NCBI RefSeq assembly: GCF_008065115.1
Contig: NZ_CP042913.1
Span: 5,405,257 to 5,469,256 of the forward strand
From: Bythopirellula goksoeyrii
Lineage (GTDB): Bacteria > Planctomycetota > Planctomycetia > Pirellulales > Lacipirellulaceae
Reading direction: 5' to 3'
Length of the DNA: 64,000 nucleotides
The position numbers and the translations under genes were made by a program. Below are positions 50,091 through 60,144 of this stretch, one piece after another (position 1 is the first letter of the stretch; every line of letters begins with the position of its first letter). Under the pieces are notes generated by a model that was not told the origin of the DNA, did no database searches, and worked only from the letters and a program-made list of their open reading frames with translations.

Positions 50091-51782
50091 ATGTCAGAAA
50101 ATAACTGGACCGTAGGCAAATACCTCGCCGCTCGACTCGCTGAATTGGATGTCCTCCATTACTTTACCGTTCCCGGTGACTACAACCTAATCCTCCTGGA
50201 TGAGTTTCTCAAGATTGACCAACTAAAGATGGTCTCCTGCTGCAATGAACTCAACGCCGGCTACGCTGCAGACGGTTATGCTCGCGCAACTGGCGGATTG
50301 GCTGTTGCAATAGTCACTTACAGCGTGGGAGGACTCAGCTTGCTCAATGCCGTTGCCGGCGCCTATGCCGAAGACCTACCGCTCATCGCCATTTCCGGAG
50401 CACCCAATACAAACTCTACCTCTGAGTATGAAGTGTTGCACCACACTCTGGGAGAAGTCGAGTACGATTATGTTCGTGAGATATTCTCTCGTGTAACTGC
50501 TGATGCAGTCACGATTCAACATCCGGCAGAAGCACCTGCGCAAATCGATCGGGCTCTCGAATCGGCATTGCGAACTCGCAAGCCAGTCTATCTTGAAGTC
50601 GCTAGCAACATTGCCGCGGCTTCCGTATCAGCACCCAACCCGCGAGACTTTACCACTCGGCTCCCCAGCGACCAGCGGTCTCTCGATAGTGCAATTGAAC
50701 ACGCCGCGACGCTACTCAATGCGTCGAAAAAGCCTGTCCTCTTGGCAGGTGCCAAACTGCGAGCCGGCAAGGCAGAAGCAGAGTTCAGTGCGCTCGCCGA
50801 CGCCACGGAATATGCCGTTGCTATCCAGCCCAACGCCAAGAGTTTCTTCAGCGAACAGCACCCTGGCTATATGGGTGTTTATTGGGGGCCCGTCAGTACA
50901 CCTGGCTGCTGTTCCATCGTCGAGACGGCAGACTGTTGCCTGTTGGTTGGCACTGTCTTCACCGACTACACCACAACAGGGCACACGACGCAGATCAATC
51001 TGGGTAACTCGATCCAGGTCCACACCGACTGCGTGCAGATTGCCGACCAGACCTACAGCGACTTGGCGATGAGCGATTTTCTTCAAGGGCTCACGAGCAA
51101 GCTCCATCGCAACAACACATCACTCAAAGCTTTTCAGCGAATCAAAGAAGACCGTCCACCAAATAAGAGCGGTTCCTCCGAAGAGCCATTGAGCACGCGG
51201 CAACTTTTCACCCACATTCAGCAAATGTTGCTCCCCGAATCTTCGTTTATCGCCGAAACAGGTGACTCGTGGTTCAACGGTATCAATCTCGCCTTGCCGC
51301 AGGGGAGCCGCTTCGAGATTCAAATGCAGTATGGATCAATTGGCTGGTCCGTAGGGGCCACACTCGGCTATTGCCTCGGTTGTCCCGAACGAAATGTGAT
51401 CGCCTGCATCGGTGACGGTTCCTTCCAGCTCACCGCTCAGGAAGTCTCAACAATGCTCCGCTACAACGCGAAGCCGATCATTTTCTTGATCAACAACGGC
51501 GGCTACACCATCGAGGTCGAAATCCACGATGGACCGTACAACAACATCAACAATTGGAAATACTCCCAACTTATCGACGTCTTCAATGGCGAGGGAGGAA
51601 AAGGCTGGGGCTGCCAAGTTAAGACCGAGGCAGAACTCGCCGCGGCCCTCAGCAAAGCACTCACCCACGACGGCCTCTCGCTGATCGAAGTCCATGTTGA
51701 CCGCGACGATTGCAGCGAAAACTTGCTGGAATGGGGCGGCCACGTAGCCAAAAACAACGGTCGGCCGCCTCGGCATCTGTAG
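50091..51782 (+). CDS. pdc: thiamine-diphosphate pyruvate decarboxylase
   Basis: A 563-aa enzyme predicted to convert pyruvate to acetaldehyde and CO2. All catalytic residues known from Zymomonas Pdc are in place: Asp30 (FTVPGDYN), Glu53 (CCNELNAGYAADGYA), His117-His118 (EYEVLHHTLG) and Glu475 (GGYTIEVEIHDGPYNNINNW). The ThDP/Mg motif is GDGSFQLTAQEV to INNGG. The match to HDGPYNNIxNW argues for pyruvate rather than indolepyruvate or phenylpyruvate, though those relatives cannot be excluded. It is in probable operon with malic enzyme. No alcohol dehydrogenase is visible nearby. Bacterial Pdc is uncommon. Confidence 0.88.
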   Translation: MSENNWTVGKYLAARLAELDVLHYFTVPGDYNLILLDEFLKIDQLKMVSCCNELNAGYAADGYARATGGLAVAIVTYSVGGLSLLNAVAGAYAEDLPLIAISGAPNTNSTSEYEVLHHTLGEVEYDYVREIFSRVTADAVTIQHPAEAPAQIDRALESALRTRKPVYLEVASNIAAASVSAPNPRDFTTRLPSDQRSLDSAIEHAATLLNASKKPVLLAGAKLRAGKAEAEFSALADATEYAVAIQPNAKSFFSEQHPGYMGVYWGPVSTPGCCSIVETADCCLLVGTVFTDYTTTGHTTQINLGNSIQVHTDCVQIADQTYSDLAMSDFLQGLTSKLHRNNTSLKAFQRIKEDRPPNKSGSSEEPLSTRQLFTHIQQMLLPESSFIAETGDSWFNGINLALPQGSRFEIQMQYGSIGWSVGATLGYCLGCPERNVIACIGDGSFQLTAQEVSTMLRYNAKPIIFLINNGGYTIEVEIHDGPYNNINNWKYSQLIDVFNGEGGKGWGCQVKTEAELAAALSKALTHDGLSLIEVHVDRDDCSENLLEWGGHVAKNNGRPPRHL

Positions 51783-52121
51783 TGTCGCCCGGTCCCACCG
51801 TGCCGGTACAGGCACCGATACCTCCGGTCTATTCCGCTTTAGCATAAGCTGCATGCGCGGTGTTGTCTTCGTGCCGCACTCCGAACCAGCGGAACACCAA
51901 GCATATGTCAGGCTCCGACCCCGGCGAGAATATCGAGTAGATTTTCACAAACATTTTGGCTCATCTTGATTTCCTTGTGATTTTATTGCTTCAAAGTCCG
52001 CTCTATGGGTTAAGAAGATTTTTAAACGCAGAGTACGCTGAGGCGCAGAGGAAGGGAGAGAAGAGCTTGCGAATCTCTGCGCCTCTGTGTGCTCTGCGTT
52101 TAGTCTTTTCAGTGCCTCGCT
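51783..52121. other. intergenic region with R4 hairpin
   Basis: Contains R4 copy 3 at 52022-52102; otherwise no gene or clear terminator is recognised between the convergent pdc and NDH-2 genes. Confidence 0.6.
52022..52102. repeat. R4 long hairpin, copy 3
   Basis: TTAAACGCAGAGTACGCTGA and GGCGCAGAGG on the left pair with CTCTGCGCC, TGTGCTCTGCGTTTA on the right. Loop of about 25 bases. Confidence 0.8.
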
Positions 52122-53426
52122 TCAACTGTTACTCTCTTCATGGTCTTCATCGCTGAGAATGATTCGTTTGCCGCGTTTGTGGGTTAGCAGGTTCCAGCCC
52201 CAGTCAACAAACACGCTCGTTTTTTCTTCGGCGCTGCTCAGGAGATGCAGGTGGATGCCCAACCAGGCGAGCCAGGCGACACGGCCAGTCAATGTCCCCC
52301 CCTTCGGCAATTCGACAACTGCCGCTCCGCGACCGACTTGGGCCATGGTTCCCTTGTCATGGTACTTGAATGGCTTTACTTCTTTCCCTGCAATTATGTG
52401 TGTGATCGCCTTGCCGACATAGTGCCCCGCTTGCAATGCGACTGCGGCGAGTCCCGGCAGTGGTTTGCCTGACTCAGCTTCAGTAGTCGACGCGATGTCA
52501 CCAATGGCAAAGGCGCCGGGGTGATCCTTGATCTGTAAATCGGGGCCAACAGGCACATGCCCACCCGGGGCGAGTTCAATTCCCAGTGACGCAGCAATAG
52601 GATTCGCCTGCAAGCCCGCTGCCCAGACAAGAGTGTGTGTCTTCACTTTCTCACCACTGGCTAGTGTGATTTCCTTCGCTCCGACTTCTGCCACACCAGA
52701 TTCTGTCTGCACCTCTACGCCGCGCTCCTCCAAAGCCTTACGGGCATAGTCGCGCAGTTTCGGTTTGAAGGGAGCAAGGAGATGGGGCGAATGTTCGTAG
52801 ACAATCACCCGCGCCTCATCGATCGGCAGATTGGGGTAATCTGCTTTGAGTTCCGTGTGCAACAGGTCGGCCATTGCCCCTGCCAGCTCAGTTCCGGTGG
52901 GGCCACCGCCGATGATACAGAAACTGAGCGCCCCGTCATCGATCAATTTCGGTTCTTTGTCGACGGCCTCTAGCGTCTTGAGAATGTGGTCATGCAATCG
53001 AATCGCATCGTTCATCGTATAGAGCGGCAGCGCGTGTTCGGCGGCGCCTGGCGTGCCGTGATAATTGACAATTGCCCCGAGGGCCAGCACCAGATAGTCG
53101 TAATCCAGAGGTGACATACCGTCCACTACGACTTGCTTCTTGGCCAGATCGACGCTGTTTACTTCGCACTTGTGAAATACCACATTGTTGTGGCGATGCA
53201 GCAAATCACGAACTGGGTATCCGACTTCAGTCGGGTCGAGCTCCTGGGTAGCCACTTGATACAAAAGCGGCTGAAAGGTGTGATAGTCGTGCTTGTCGAG
53301 AATGGTAATCCGCACCGGCGCATCCCGCAACTCTAGCACGGCGCCTACGCCACCAAATCCAGCACCCAAGATCACGACATGGGGAGTTGAAGAGTCGTCA
53401 GTTGTAGATCGTTGGTCGTTAGTCAT
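52122..53426 (-). CDS. ndh: type II NADH dehydrogenase (NDH-2)
   Basis: A 434-aa FAD-dependent oxidoreductase that would pass electrons from NADH to quinone at the membrane without proton pumping. It has two Rossmann motifs, VVILGAGFGGVGAVLEL (FAD) and FCIIGGGPTGTELAGAMADL (NADH), the DYHTFQPLLYQVATQELDP region that is highly typical of NDH-2, and VWAAGLQANPIA and AFAIGDIAS for flavin contacts. A C-terminal hydrophobic stretch (RVAWLAWLGIHLHLLSS) attaches it to the membrane. The first dozen residues (MTNDQRSTTDDSS) derive from an R5 repeat. The downstream end of the DUF3124 gene is 17 bp upstream of its start. Confidence 0.92.
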   Translation of the reverse strand: MTNDQRSTTDDSSTPHVVILGAGFGGVGAVLELRDAPVRITILDKHDYHTFQPLLYQVATQELDPTEVGYPVRDLLHRHNNVVFHKCEVNSVDLAKKQVVVDGMSPLDYDYLVLALGAIVNYHGTPGAAEHALPLYTMNDAIRLHDHILKTLEAVDKEPKLIDDGALSFCIIGGGPTGTELAGAMADLLHTELKADYPNLPIDEARVIVYEHSPHLLAPFKPKLRDYARKALEERGVEVQTESGVAEVGAKEITLASGEKVKTHTLVWAAGLQANPIAASLGIELAPGGHVPVGPDLQIKDHPGAFAIGDIASTTEAESGKPLPGLAAVALQAGHYVGKAITHIIAGKEVKPFKYHDKGTMAQVGRGAAVVELPKGGTLTGRVAWLAWLGIHLHLLSSAEEKTSVFVDWGWNLLTHKRGKRIILSDEDHEESNS

Positions 53427-53462
53427 TGGTCATTGGACTTTGTTAATTGGTCATTGGGTTTT
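53405..53462. repeat. R5 short tandem repeat at the NDH-2 / DUF3124 junction
   Basis: Repeated GTTGGTCGTTAGTCATTGGT and ATTGGTCATTGG units. They encode the first residues of NDH-2 and the last residues (NENPMTN) of the DUF3124 protein, so the repeat has entered coding sequence on both sides. Confidence 0.65.
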
Positions 53463-54075
53463 CGTTTTCTGGCGACTTCTCCTTGATCACCTTTCCGCTT
53501 CGCGCAAAGGAAATTCCCTGTTGCGATCTGGTGTCGATCATCACAGCCTCGATGATTGGTTCGGTGACCGGCTCGTTGGAAACCCACTCCACCAGAAAAT
53601 TCGCGCCACTTCCCCCGGAGGTGTCATCGCGCTCGATGAGAAATTCTGTCGTCGCGAGTGGACCTAACGGCAGTGGTTTGTCGAGATAGGATTTTACTTC
53701 GTTACCCTTGGTATTATAGTATCGCACCGAGCTCACAATGATCGGCCGGTCGAGACTCGTATTTCGAACGCTCAACGTAATTGTCAGCAGATGCGGCTTG
53801 CCATCTTCGTGATAGACATGCGAATAAGCGGGGACGTAAACTGTTTGCCCCTGCACCGGATGCGCTGTCAGTAGTTCTAGTTTCTCATCTAGGAGCGACT
53901 CATCCATAGCCTGTGGAGCTTGAAATCGCAGGGCATCGGCCACCGTATCGAGTCGGCGTTCCATGTACCATGCGGCCAAGAAAATCGGCACGACAAGCAC
54001 CAGAAAACAGACCAAGAGTATCAACCAAAATCGACGCATGAACGCGTCGACATCCGAGTCTTCAATCTTCGCCAT
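53443..54075 (-). CDS. DUF3124 membrane-anchored protein
   Basis: A 210-aa protein with one N-terminal helix ([20 protein letters not shown]) and an external beta domain. The DUF3124 pattern is clear: [67 protein letters not shown] and [19 protein letters not shown]. Function of the family is not known. It is transcribed just ahead of NDH-2 on the same strand and probably with it. Confidence 0.82.
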   Translation of the reverse strand: MAKIEDSDVDAFMRRFWLILLVCFLVLVVPIFLAAWYMERRLDTVADALRFQAPQAMDESLLDEKLELLTAHPVQGQTVYVPAYSHVYHEDGKPHLLTITLSVRNTSLDRPIIVSSVRYYNTKGNEVKSYLDKPLPLGPLATTEFLIERDDTSGGSGANFLVEWVSNEPVTEPIIEAVMIDTRSQQGISFARSGKVIKEKSPENENPMTN

Positions 54076-54331
54076 GGCAATCCTCGTGCTGCGTGTCGGA
54101 AACTGACCTCACTGAGATGATAGCAGACCATAACTGAGTTGCCTGCATCCTGCAATCAAGAGTCGACACGAACCCGGAAATATCCTGAATAGAAGTGAAA
54201 AACGCGATCTAGTCTGTTGAGCGAAGCACTGGCTTTGCAGGAGTTCGCCAAATCAACTAAACTGGGAGTTTGGATCGTGTCGATTAGGTAAATTAGCCAC
54301 TTTATTCTTATCACTCTGGATTTTAACAGTG

Positions 54332-54790
54332 ATGTTTAATCGTTGCGACATCTCGAAGCGAGTCATTGCCCTGTTGGGGGTGGTGCTGGCATTGTCGTCC
54401 GGTTTCCAGAGCGTCCATTGGGTCTGTGCACTTGGTGGCTGTGAGATCGCCGCACTTGAGACTCATACTGCCGCAGAGACGCATGCTTGCTGTCACTCAC
54501 ACGACTGCCACGCAAGCAAGGTGGCTACCCCGGCGGAGAGTGATCCGAGTCACGATTGCCCCTGCCCTCCGGAATGTTGGTGCCATCAAGCACCGCAGCC
54601 ATTGGAACTTCCGCGCACGGCGCCGGAGCCAACTGAGTTGTTGCTCCAGGGTTTTGTCTGCAATCCTGCTTCAACGATCGTCATGGCGAACTGCGATTTT
54701 CTGTCATCGCAATCTGCAGCCGGTGCCATTGAGGATGCCGTTGAAACCTCAGCTGAGCGTTGCGCTCATCTTTGCCGCTTTCTGATCTGA
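54332..54790 (+). CDS. exported Cys/His-rich protein, probable metal binder
   Basis: A 152-aa protein with a signal peptide (RVIALLGVVLALSSGFQSVH). The mature part holds a dense Cys/His cluster (HACCHSHDCHASK, HDCPCPPECWCHQ) that should bind soft metals, and two further Cys near the end (CAHLCRF). No family is recognised. It opens a cluster of transport genes that includes a Zn/Cd-type P-ATPase, which supports a role in metal buffering outside the membrane. The start is ATG 54332; GTG 54329 is directly upstream. Confidence 0.65.
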   Translation: MFNRCDISKRVIALLGVVLALSSGFQSVHWVCALGGCEIAALETHTAAETHACCHSHDCHASKVATPAESDPSHDCPCPPECWCHQAPQPLELPRTAPEPTELLLQGFVCNPASTIVMANCDFLSSQSAAGAIEDAVETSAERCAHLCRFLI

Positions 54791-54937
54791 GACGGCGTTT
54801 TTCGTACTGCATGACACGCAGGGTATCTTTGCGCTTCAGGATTGCGCCCTAGCCGGACCAACACCTTGGTCCAGGAAGTCCCGGAGTCAAGTGTGACTCC
54901 GGCTAGGAAATGATCGTTCTCATTAAGGAATCTCGAT

Positions 54938-55465
54938 ATGAAATCGTTTTTTTTGTTAGCCTTACTAACTCTCCCCCTCGCGGTCGGCTGTGGTTCGGCA
55001 GGCGAATCCCCTGCCACTGCGGGCCACGCGAAAGCCGTGAGCTTTGACGGCAGCAAGTTCCTCTTAGCTGAGGAACCTGACGATGCCATAGGAGTCATCG
55101 AAGCTCGGGAAGAGGCCGAAGATGGCGAGCCGCTAGTCCTGGTGGGTCGCATTGGTGGTTCAACCAATCCGTGGATTGAAGGTCGTGCGGCGTTCATGTT
55201 GCTCGATGCTTCGATCTCGGTAATTGACGAAGGCGAAGAGTGTGAAGAAGGCGAAATCTGTACCGGCGATTGTTGTGCGACAGATCGAGCCAACTGCACG
55301 ACGCTGGTCAAAGTGTTGGATGCAAACGGACAGTTGGTGACAGTCGATTCTCGCGAATTGTTGGGCTTGAAAGAGTCCGACATGGTCGTCGTCGCTGGCA
55401 ATGCCAAAAAAGACGACAGCGGCAACTTCGTCATGCTCGCCAACGGTGTTTACATTCGTCGCTAG
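54938..55465 (+). CDS. putative lipoprotein with OB-like domain
   Basis: A 175-aa protein with a lipobox (LALLTLPLAVGCGS). The mature part is acidic and contains GEPLVLVGRIGGSTNPWIEG, a Cys-rich insertion (GEICTGDCCATDRANC) and KVLDANGQLVTVDSRELLGL, then a closing strand. Its order of strands suggests an OB-like fold of the kind found in periplasmic metal-handling proteins; that is a tentative reading. It stands 10 bp upstream of the first ABC permease and probably belongs to the transporter. Confidence 0.7.
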   Translation: MKSFFLLALLTLPLAVGCGSAGESPATAGHAKAVSFDGSKFLLAEEPDDAIGVIEAREEAEDGEPLVLVGRIGGSTNPWIEGRAAFMLLDASISVIDEGEECEEGEICTGDCCATDRANCTTLVKVLDANGQLVTVDSRELLGLKESDMVVVAGNAKKDDSGNFVMLANGVYIRR

Positions 55466-55475
55466 AGGACTCTCC

Positions 55476-56645
55476 ATGCTTGGACAACGACTACTCCCCT
55501 GGGACTACGGTGTGCGGAACTTGTTCCGCCGACCGACGCGAAGTGCGCTCACACTTGGTGGGCTCACGATCGTTGTCTTGTTGGTGCTGGTCGTCGTGGG
55601 ATTCATTCGTGGGCTGGAAAAATCTCTTTCGGCTACGGGCAATCCCAACGTGGTGCTGGTTTACTCGCTGTCGTCCGCAGCCGATATCGAAAACTCGTCG
55701 ATCCCCGGGCGGACCCCTGCCCTGCTCGCGGCAAGCGTCGACGGGGTCAGCCGCCAACAAGGAGTTGAATATGTATCACCCGAGTTGTATCTCGGAACAC
55801 GCATCAGCACGGCCAACATGTCTGAACCGGGAATGGGTCTGGTTCGTGGGGTGACAACCGCTGCACCGCTGGTACGCGACCAAGTCCAATTAGTTGAAGG
55901 CGCCTGGCCACATGCAGGCGAAGTGATGGTCGGACGACTGGTTCACTCCAAACTGGGTGCCAACAAGAAAGACCTCGCGATTGGCCAGCAGGTGACGTTC
56001 GACGGGCGCACTTGGACGATCAGCGGCCACTTCACCGCTGCGGGTTCTGCCTTCGAATCAGAAGTGTGGGCACCACTGGCCGAATTGCAAACGACACTCA
56101 AGCGACAAGACCTCAGCTTGGTAGCGGTCCGAATGGATTCGCCTGACAATGTGGCTGATGTCGATATATTCTGCCGCGAGCGGATCGACTTGGAACTCAA
56201 AGCGGTTTCAGAGAGTGTCTACTACGCGAGCCTGCAAAAGCATTACAAACCCGTGCGGATGTTAGGCTGGGTAGTGGTCGCATTGATTGCCGGCTCAGGG
56301 ATTTTTGCGGGGCTCAACACCATGTACGGCGCTGTCGTGGGTCGCATCCGAGAACTGGCCACGCTTCAAGCATTGGGTTTTCGACGCCGCGCAATTCTCC
56401 TGACGCTAGTCCAGGAGGCAACACTGCTCGCCTGTGCGGGAGCGCTCATCGCCTGCATCGTGGGGCTTTCACTGGTTGACGGCGCTGCAGTCCGCTTCAC
56501 CATGGGCGCCTTCATGCTCAAGGTCGACAGCGTGGGAATTGCCGTCGCCTGTGGCGTGGCGGCCTTGCTGGGTGTCGTCGGTGCGCTCCCTCCCGCTGTC
56601 AAGGCAATGCGACTGCCTGTGGTAGAGGCAATCAAATCAATCTAA
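55476..56645 (+). CDS. FtsX/MacB-like ABC transporter permease 1
   Basis: A 389-aa permease of the type VII (FtsX/MacB) ABC class. The N-terminal helix is preceded by the typical RNLFRRPTRSALTLGGLTI, a large periplasmic domain follows, and three C-terminal helices close the protein (GWVVVALIAGSGIFAGLNTM, LACAGALIACIVGLSL, GIAVACGVAALLGVVGALPP). ATG 55476 has GAGG eight bases upstream. Such permeases use ATP to drive extrusion across the envelope with an HlyD-like adaptor and an outer-membrane channel, all of which are encoded downstream. Confidence 0.88.
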   Translation: MLGQRLLPWDYGVRNLFRRPTRSALTLGGLTIVVLLVLVVVGFIRGLEKSLSATGNPNVVLVYSLSSAADIENSSIPGRTPALLAASVDGVSRQQGVEYVSPELYLGTRISTANMSEPGMGLVRGVTTAAPLVRDQVQLVEGAWPHAGEVMVGRLVHSKLGANKKDLAIGQQVTFDGRTWTISGHFTAAGSAFESEVWAPLAELQTTLKRQDLSLVAVRMDSPDNVADVDIFCRERIDLELKAVSESVYYASLQKHYKPVRMLGWVVVALIAGSGIFAGLNTMYGAVVGRIRELATLQALGFRRRAILLTLVQEATLLACAGALIACIVGLSLVDGAAVRFTMGAFMLKVDSVGIAVACGVAALLGVVGALPPAVKAMRLPVVEAIKSI

Positions 56646-56650
56646 GTATC

Positions 56651-58192
56651 ATGCCAAACAATACCTCTCAACTTGATCTGAGCCAACTGGCAGTCAACCG
56701 CGACAAGCCCACGGGCTCGTCGCTACGAATCAAGCGATCATGGTTGACGCGTTACGTGCTGCCTGGGGGAATCCTGCTTGGCTTTGTCTGCCTGTTCGCC
56801 TGGGCGACGCGCGACAGCTTTCTGCCGGCTCAGTCGATCACAGTCACTCCGGTGGTGGTCAGCCGTGCGGAGATTAAACAAGAAGGAACACCGTTGTTTC
56901 AAGCAGCCGGATGGATCGAACCTCGACCAACGCCGGTCGTGGCTTCGTCTCTCGCCGCGGGAGTGATCCAAGAGATGCTGGTCATCGAGGGGCAACACGT
57001 CAAGAAGGGCGAACCAGTCGCCACGTTAATTGATACCGATGCCAAACTGACACTTGGCCAAGCCGAAGCCCAACACACGTTGCAACAAGCGGAAGTCAGG
57101 CGGGCAGAGGCAGCCCTCGCTGCCGCAAAAACTAATTTTGCCAAACCGCTGAGTTTGCAGGCCGCGCTTGCCGATGCTGAGACGTTGCTGTCCAAAACCG
57201 AGCTCGAACTGAGCAATCTCCCCTACGCACTGGAGGCAGCCCAAACCCGCCAAGAACTCGCTACCGTCAATGTTCGTCGTAAGGAAAACGCAGGAGAGGC
57301 GATTCCGGGGCGCATTCTGCGCGAAGCAAAAGCCGAATTGGCGACTGCCAAAAACGCTGTCAGCGAACTCGTGGCCCGGGAGCCGCTGCTTCGCGCGCAA
57401 CTGAAATCGTTGACTCAGAAACGCGACGCTCTTGCCGAGAATCTTGAACTCTTGACGGAAGAAACTCGTGCCCTGGCAGAAGCGGAAGCGAATCTGGCCG
57501 TTGCCTCGGCGCGAGCCGAGCAAACCCGCCTGCGGGTCGAGACGGCCAAGCTACAATTAGATCGTATGATTGTCCGCTCGCCGATCGCCGGTTGCGTACT
57601 GAGTCTCGAAGCAAGACCTGGACAATGGCTCTCGGGAGTCGGCTCTTCGAAAAGCCAGGGCTCAAGCGCCGTTGTCGGCCTCTACGATCCGAAAAACTTG
57701 CAAGTCCGCGTCGATGTGCGACTCGAGGATGTGCCACAAGTAATCATAGGACAGCCTGCGTTAATCGAAACGGCAGTGCTTCCGTCCCCCATCGACGGCC
57801 AAGTCATTTCGGTCACCACGTTGGCCGACATCCAGAAAAACACTTTGCAAGTCAAAGTCGCCGTGAACGATCCTCCGGCAGTCATTAAACCAGAAATGCT
57901 CGGCAAAGTAACGTTCCTCGCTCCACCCTCGCCCATTTCTGAGGAAACGACGGGAGAATCACCGCTGAGACTGTTTGTTCCGCAGGATCTGATCACGGAG
58001 AGCGAAGGAGCAGCGAGTGTCTGGATAGCGGACCTTACAGGAAAAACAGCTCGACAAAAAACTGTGACACTCGGCCACGGCACAACCGAAGGGGGCTTGG
58101 TCGAAATCCTCGACGGCCTGCAACCGACCGACAAATTAATCGTCGCCGGCCGCGAGTCGGTCACCGAAGGAGCACGCATCCGCATCAAATAG
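56651..58192 (+). CDS. HlyD/MacA-type periplasmic adaptor
   Basis: A 513-aa membrane-fusion protein. One N-terminal helix (YVLPGGILLGFVCLFAWATR) is followed by a lipoyl half-motif (VVASSLAAGVIQEMLVIEGQ), a long alpha-helical hairpin (residues about 135-310, heptad-like LGQAEAQHTLQQAEVRRAEA) and the second half-motif (MIVRSPIAGCVLSLEARPGQ). Beta-barrel and membrane-proximal domains complete it (LVEILDGLQPTDKLIVAGRE). It would bridge the ABC permeases to the TolC-like lipoprotein. The helical hairpin is long and resembles DevB/MacA adaptors. Confidence 0.88.
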   Translation: MPNNTSQLDLSQLAVNRDKPTGSSLRIKRSWLTRYVLPGGILLGFVCLFAWATRDSFLPAQSITVTPVVVSRAEIKQEGTPLFQAAGWIEPRPTPVVASSLAAGVIQEMLVIEGQHVKKGEPVATLIDTDAKLTLGQAEAQHTLQQAEVRRAEAALAAAKTNFAKPLSLQAALADAETLLSKTELELSNLPYALEAAQTRQELATVNVRRKENAGEAIPGRILREAKAELATAKNAVSELVAREPLLRAQLKSLTQKRDALAENLELLTEETRALAEAEANLAVASARAEQTRLRVETAKLQLDRMIVRSPIAGCVLSLEARPGQWLSGVGSSKSQGSSAVVGLYDPKNLQVRVDVRLEDVPQVIIGQPALIETAVLPSPIDGQVISVTTLADIQKNTLQVKVAVNDPPAVIKPEMLGKVTFLAPPSPISEETTGESPLRLFVPQDLITESEGAASVWIADLTGKTARQKTVTLGHGTTEGGLVEILDGLQPTDKLIVAGRESVTEGARIRIK

Positions 58193-58264
58193 TTTAGTAG
58201 CGACCCGCTGTCGAGTCCTGCTCGACAAGGGCAGCGAGAAAGTTCGTCCAACAGGAAACCCATC

Positions 58265-58975
58265 ATGTCACTAGTCAACGTCACCAACGTCACCAAAGAA
58301 TACGCCAACGGCGAGGAAACGATCCGTCCCCTCGACGGGGTAAGCCTGTCGGTCGACGAAGGCGACTTCGTCTCGTTGATGGGGGCCAGCGGGTCGGGCA
58401 AGAGTACTCTCTTGAATCTCATCGCAGGAATCGACCAAGTCACCTCTGGCGAAATCGTCGTGGCGGGCACCGACATCACCAAACTCTCCCGCGGCAAACT
58501 AGCCGACTGGCGCGCCCGTCATATCGGCTACATCTTTCAGACGCACAACCTGATTCCCGTTCTTACGGCCTATGAAAACGTGGAACTACCGCTGTTGCTG
58601 CTCCCTATGTCGGGCGCAGAACGCCGCAAGCGAGTTGAAATTGCTCTCGAAGCGGTCGACCTCACCTCCCGAGCGACCCACTATCCCCGCCAAATGTCAG
58701 GTGGACAAGAACAGCGAGTTGGCATCGCACGGGCAATCGTTGCCAATCCTACCGTCGTCGTCGCTGACGAACCGACCGGTAGTCTCGACGATGAAACTAC
58801 CGAACAGATATTGCAACTCTTGGAGCGGGTCAATAACGAACTCGGGATGACGCTGCTCCTTGTTACTCACGAAGCCGATGTAGGAGCACGTGCCAAACGA
58901 CGGATCCGACTCGAACATGGCCGTCTGCTGGAAAACGGTAAGGAAACCAAGGCCACTCATCTAAGGACGGCATAA
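58265..58975 (+). CDS. MacB/LolD-type ABC transporter ATPase
   Basis: A 236-aa cytoplasmic ATP-binding subunit. Walker A is [19 protein letters not shown]-loop [20 protein letters not shown], the signature [15 protein letters not shown] (SGGQ), Walker [13 protein letters not shown] and the switch His in [10 protein letters not shown]. It fits the MacB/LolD/FtsE subfamily. It probably serves both the upstream and downstream FtsX-like permeases, since only one ATPase is present in the cluster. Confidence 0.92.
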   Translation: MSLVNVTNVTKEYANGEETIRPLDGVSLSVDEGDFVSLMGASGSGKSTLLNLIAGIDQVTSGEIVVAGTDITKLSRGKLADWRARHIGYIFQTHNLIPVLTAYENVELPLLLLPMSGAERRKRVEIALEAVDLTSRATHYPRQMSGGQEQRVGIARAIVANPTVVVADEPTGSLDDETTEQILQLLERVNNELGMTLLLVTHEADVGARAKRRIRLEHGRLLENGKETKATHLRTA

Positions 58976-58977
58976 CT

Positions 58978-60120
58978 GTGTTCAAATTTATCCCCTATGT
59001 CCTGAAAAGCCTCTGGCGACATCGCGCACGCACGCTGCTCACCGTGAGCGGCACGGCAGTCGCTCTGCTGGTGTTCTGCTTCATCGGAGCGGTGCAGCAA
59101 GGTTTGCTCGCACTCACTGCTGGAGAAGACGCAGGTCGCACGCTCATCGTGTTCCAGGAAAACCGATTCTGTCCGCAGAGTAGCCGACTGCCCCAAGACT
59201 ATGAACGTACGATCTCAAAAATGGCGGGCGTCCAAGACGTGGTGCCGATCAAGGTATTCACCAACAACTGCCGTGCGAGCCTCGACTCGATCGTCTTTCA
59301 GGGAATTCAGCCCGAGAAGATTAAGGCGTGGCGCGACTTCGACTTGCAGTCCGGTGACTTTTCCTCGTTCGCAGCTCAAGATGATGCGGCTCTGGTCGGA
59401 GCAGACGTGGCCACCCGGCGCGACCTGAACGTAGGAGACAAGTTCACGATCGGCGATGTGTCGGTCGTCATCCGTGGCGTGTATCAATCACCCGTAGCCG
59501 CTGAGAACAATCTCATCTTCACGCAACTCGAATTTCTCCAGCGTGCCCGGGGTGCCAACGAAGTCGGCACGGTCACCCAACTGGAAGTACATCTCAACGA
59601 CTCGGCCGATCCTGAGACACTTGCTAAACAAATCGATCAAGAATTCAAATCCGGCCCCGTGGCGACCACCACTCGTACAAAGGGGATGTTTCAAGCTGAC
59701 ACGCTCGCCGATCTGGCAGAACTGATCGGCTTTGTCCACTGGCTCGGCTACGCCTGTGTGGGACTGGTTCTGTCGCTCGTGGCCACCACCACAGTGATGG
59801 CCGTCCAAGACCGCATCAAGGAACACGCGGTCCTCCAGACATTGGGCTTGCGTCCGCTGCGCGTGTTCAGCTTGATCCTCACCGAGAGTCTACTCTTGAG
59901 TACGATAGGAGGCATCCTTGGAGTTGCCGGTAGTGCCTTGCTATTGTCGTCTTCCGGCATGTCAGTCGCTGCTGAAGGGGTAACGATCGCATTTGAACCA
60001 TCGCTTGCCCTCGCCATTCAAGGTATCGTAGTAGCCGTTGTGGTCGGTATCCTCGCAGGCATCACCCCTGGCTGGCAAGCTTCAAGAACAGAAATTGTAC
60101 CAGCTCTGAGGCACGCTTAA
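58978..60120 (+). CDS. FtsX/MacB-like ABC transporter permease 2
   Basis: A 380-aa permease starting at GTG 58978, only 2 bp after the ATPase stop. The layout matches permease 1: an N-terminal helix after [20 protein letters not shown], a periplasmic domain and three C-terminal helices ([60 protein letters not shown]). An [13 protein letters not shown] loop follows the first helix. The two permeases may form a heterodimer with the single ATPase. Confidence 0.88.
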   Translation: MFKFIPYVLKSLWRHRARTLLTVSGTAVALLVFCFIGAVQQGLLALTAGEDAGRTLIVFQENRFCPQSSRLPQDYERTISKMAGVQDVVPIKVFTNNCRASLDSIVFQGIQPEKIKAWRDFDLQSGDFSSFAAQDDAALVGADVATRRDLNVGDKFTIGDVSVVIRGVYQSPVAAENNLIFTQLEFLQRARGANEVGTVTQLEVHLNDSADPETLAKQIDQEFKSGPVATTTRTKGMFQADTLADLAELIGFVHWLGYACVGLVLSLVATTTVMAVQDRIKEHAVLQTLGLRPLRVFSLILTESLLLSTIGGILGVAGSALLLSSSGMSVAAEGVTIAFEPSLALAIQGIVVAVVVGILAGITPGWQASRTEIVPALRHA

Positions 60121-60144
60121 TCACAATCGCACCGAATCAATTTA

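Noticed and set aside
56651-60120. Reading the ABC cluster as antibiotic or lipoprotein (Lol) export
   Set aside because: Not excluded by sequence, but the Cys/His-rich protein, the Zn/Cd P-ATPase and the CzcC-like channel on the same strand make metal export more likely.
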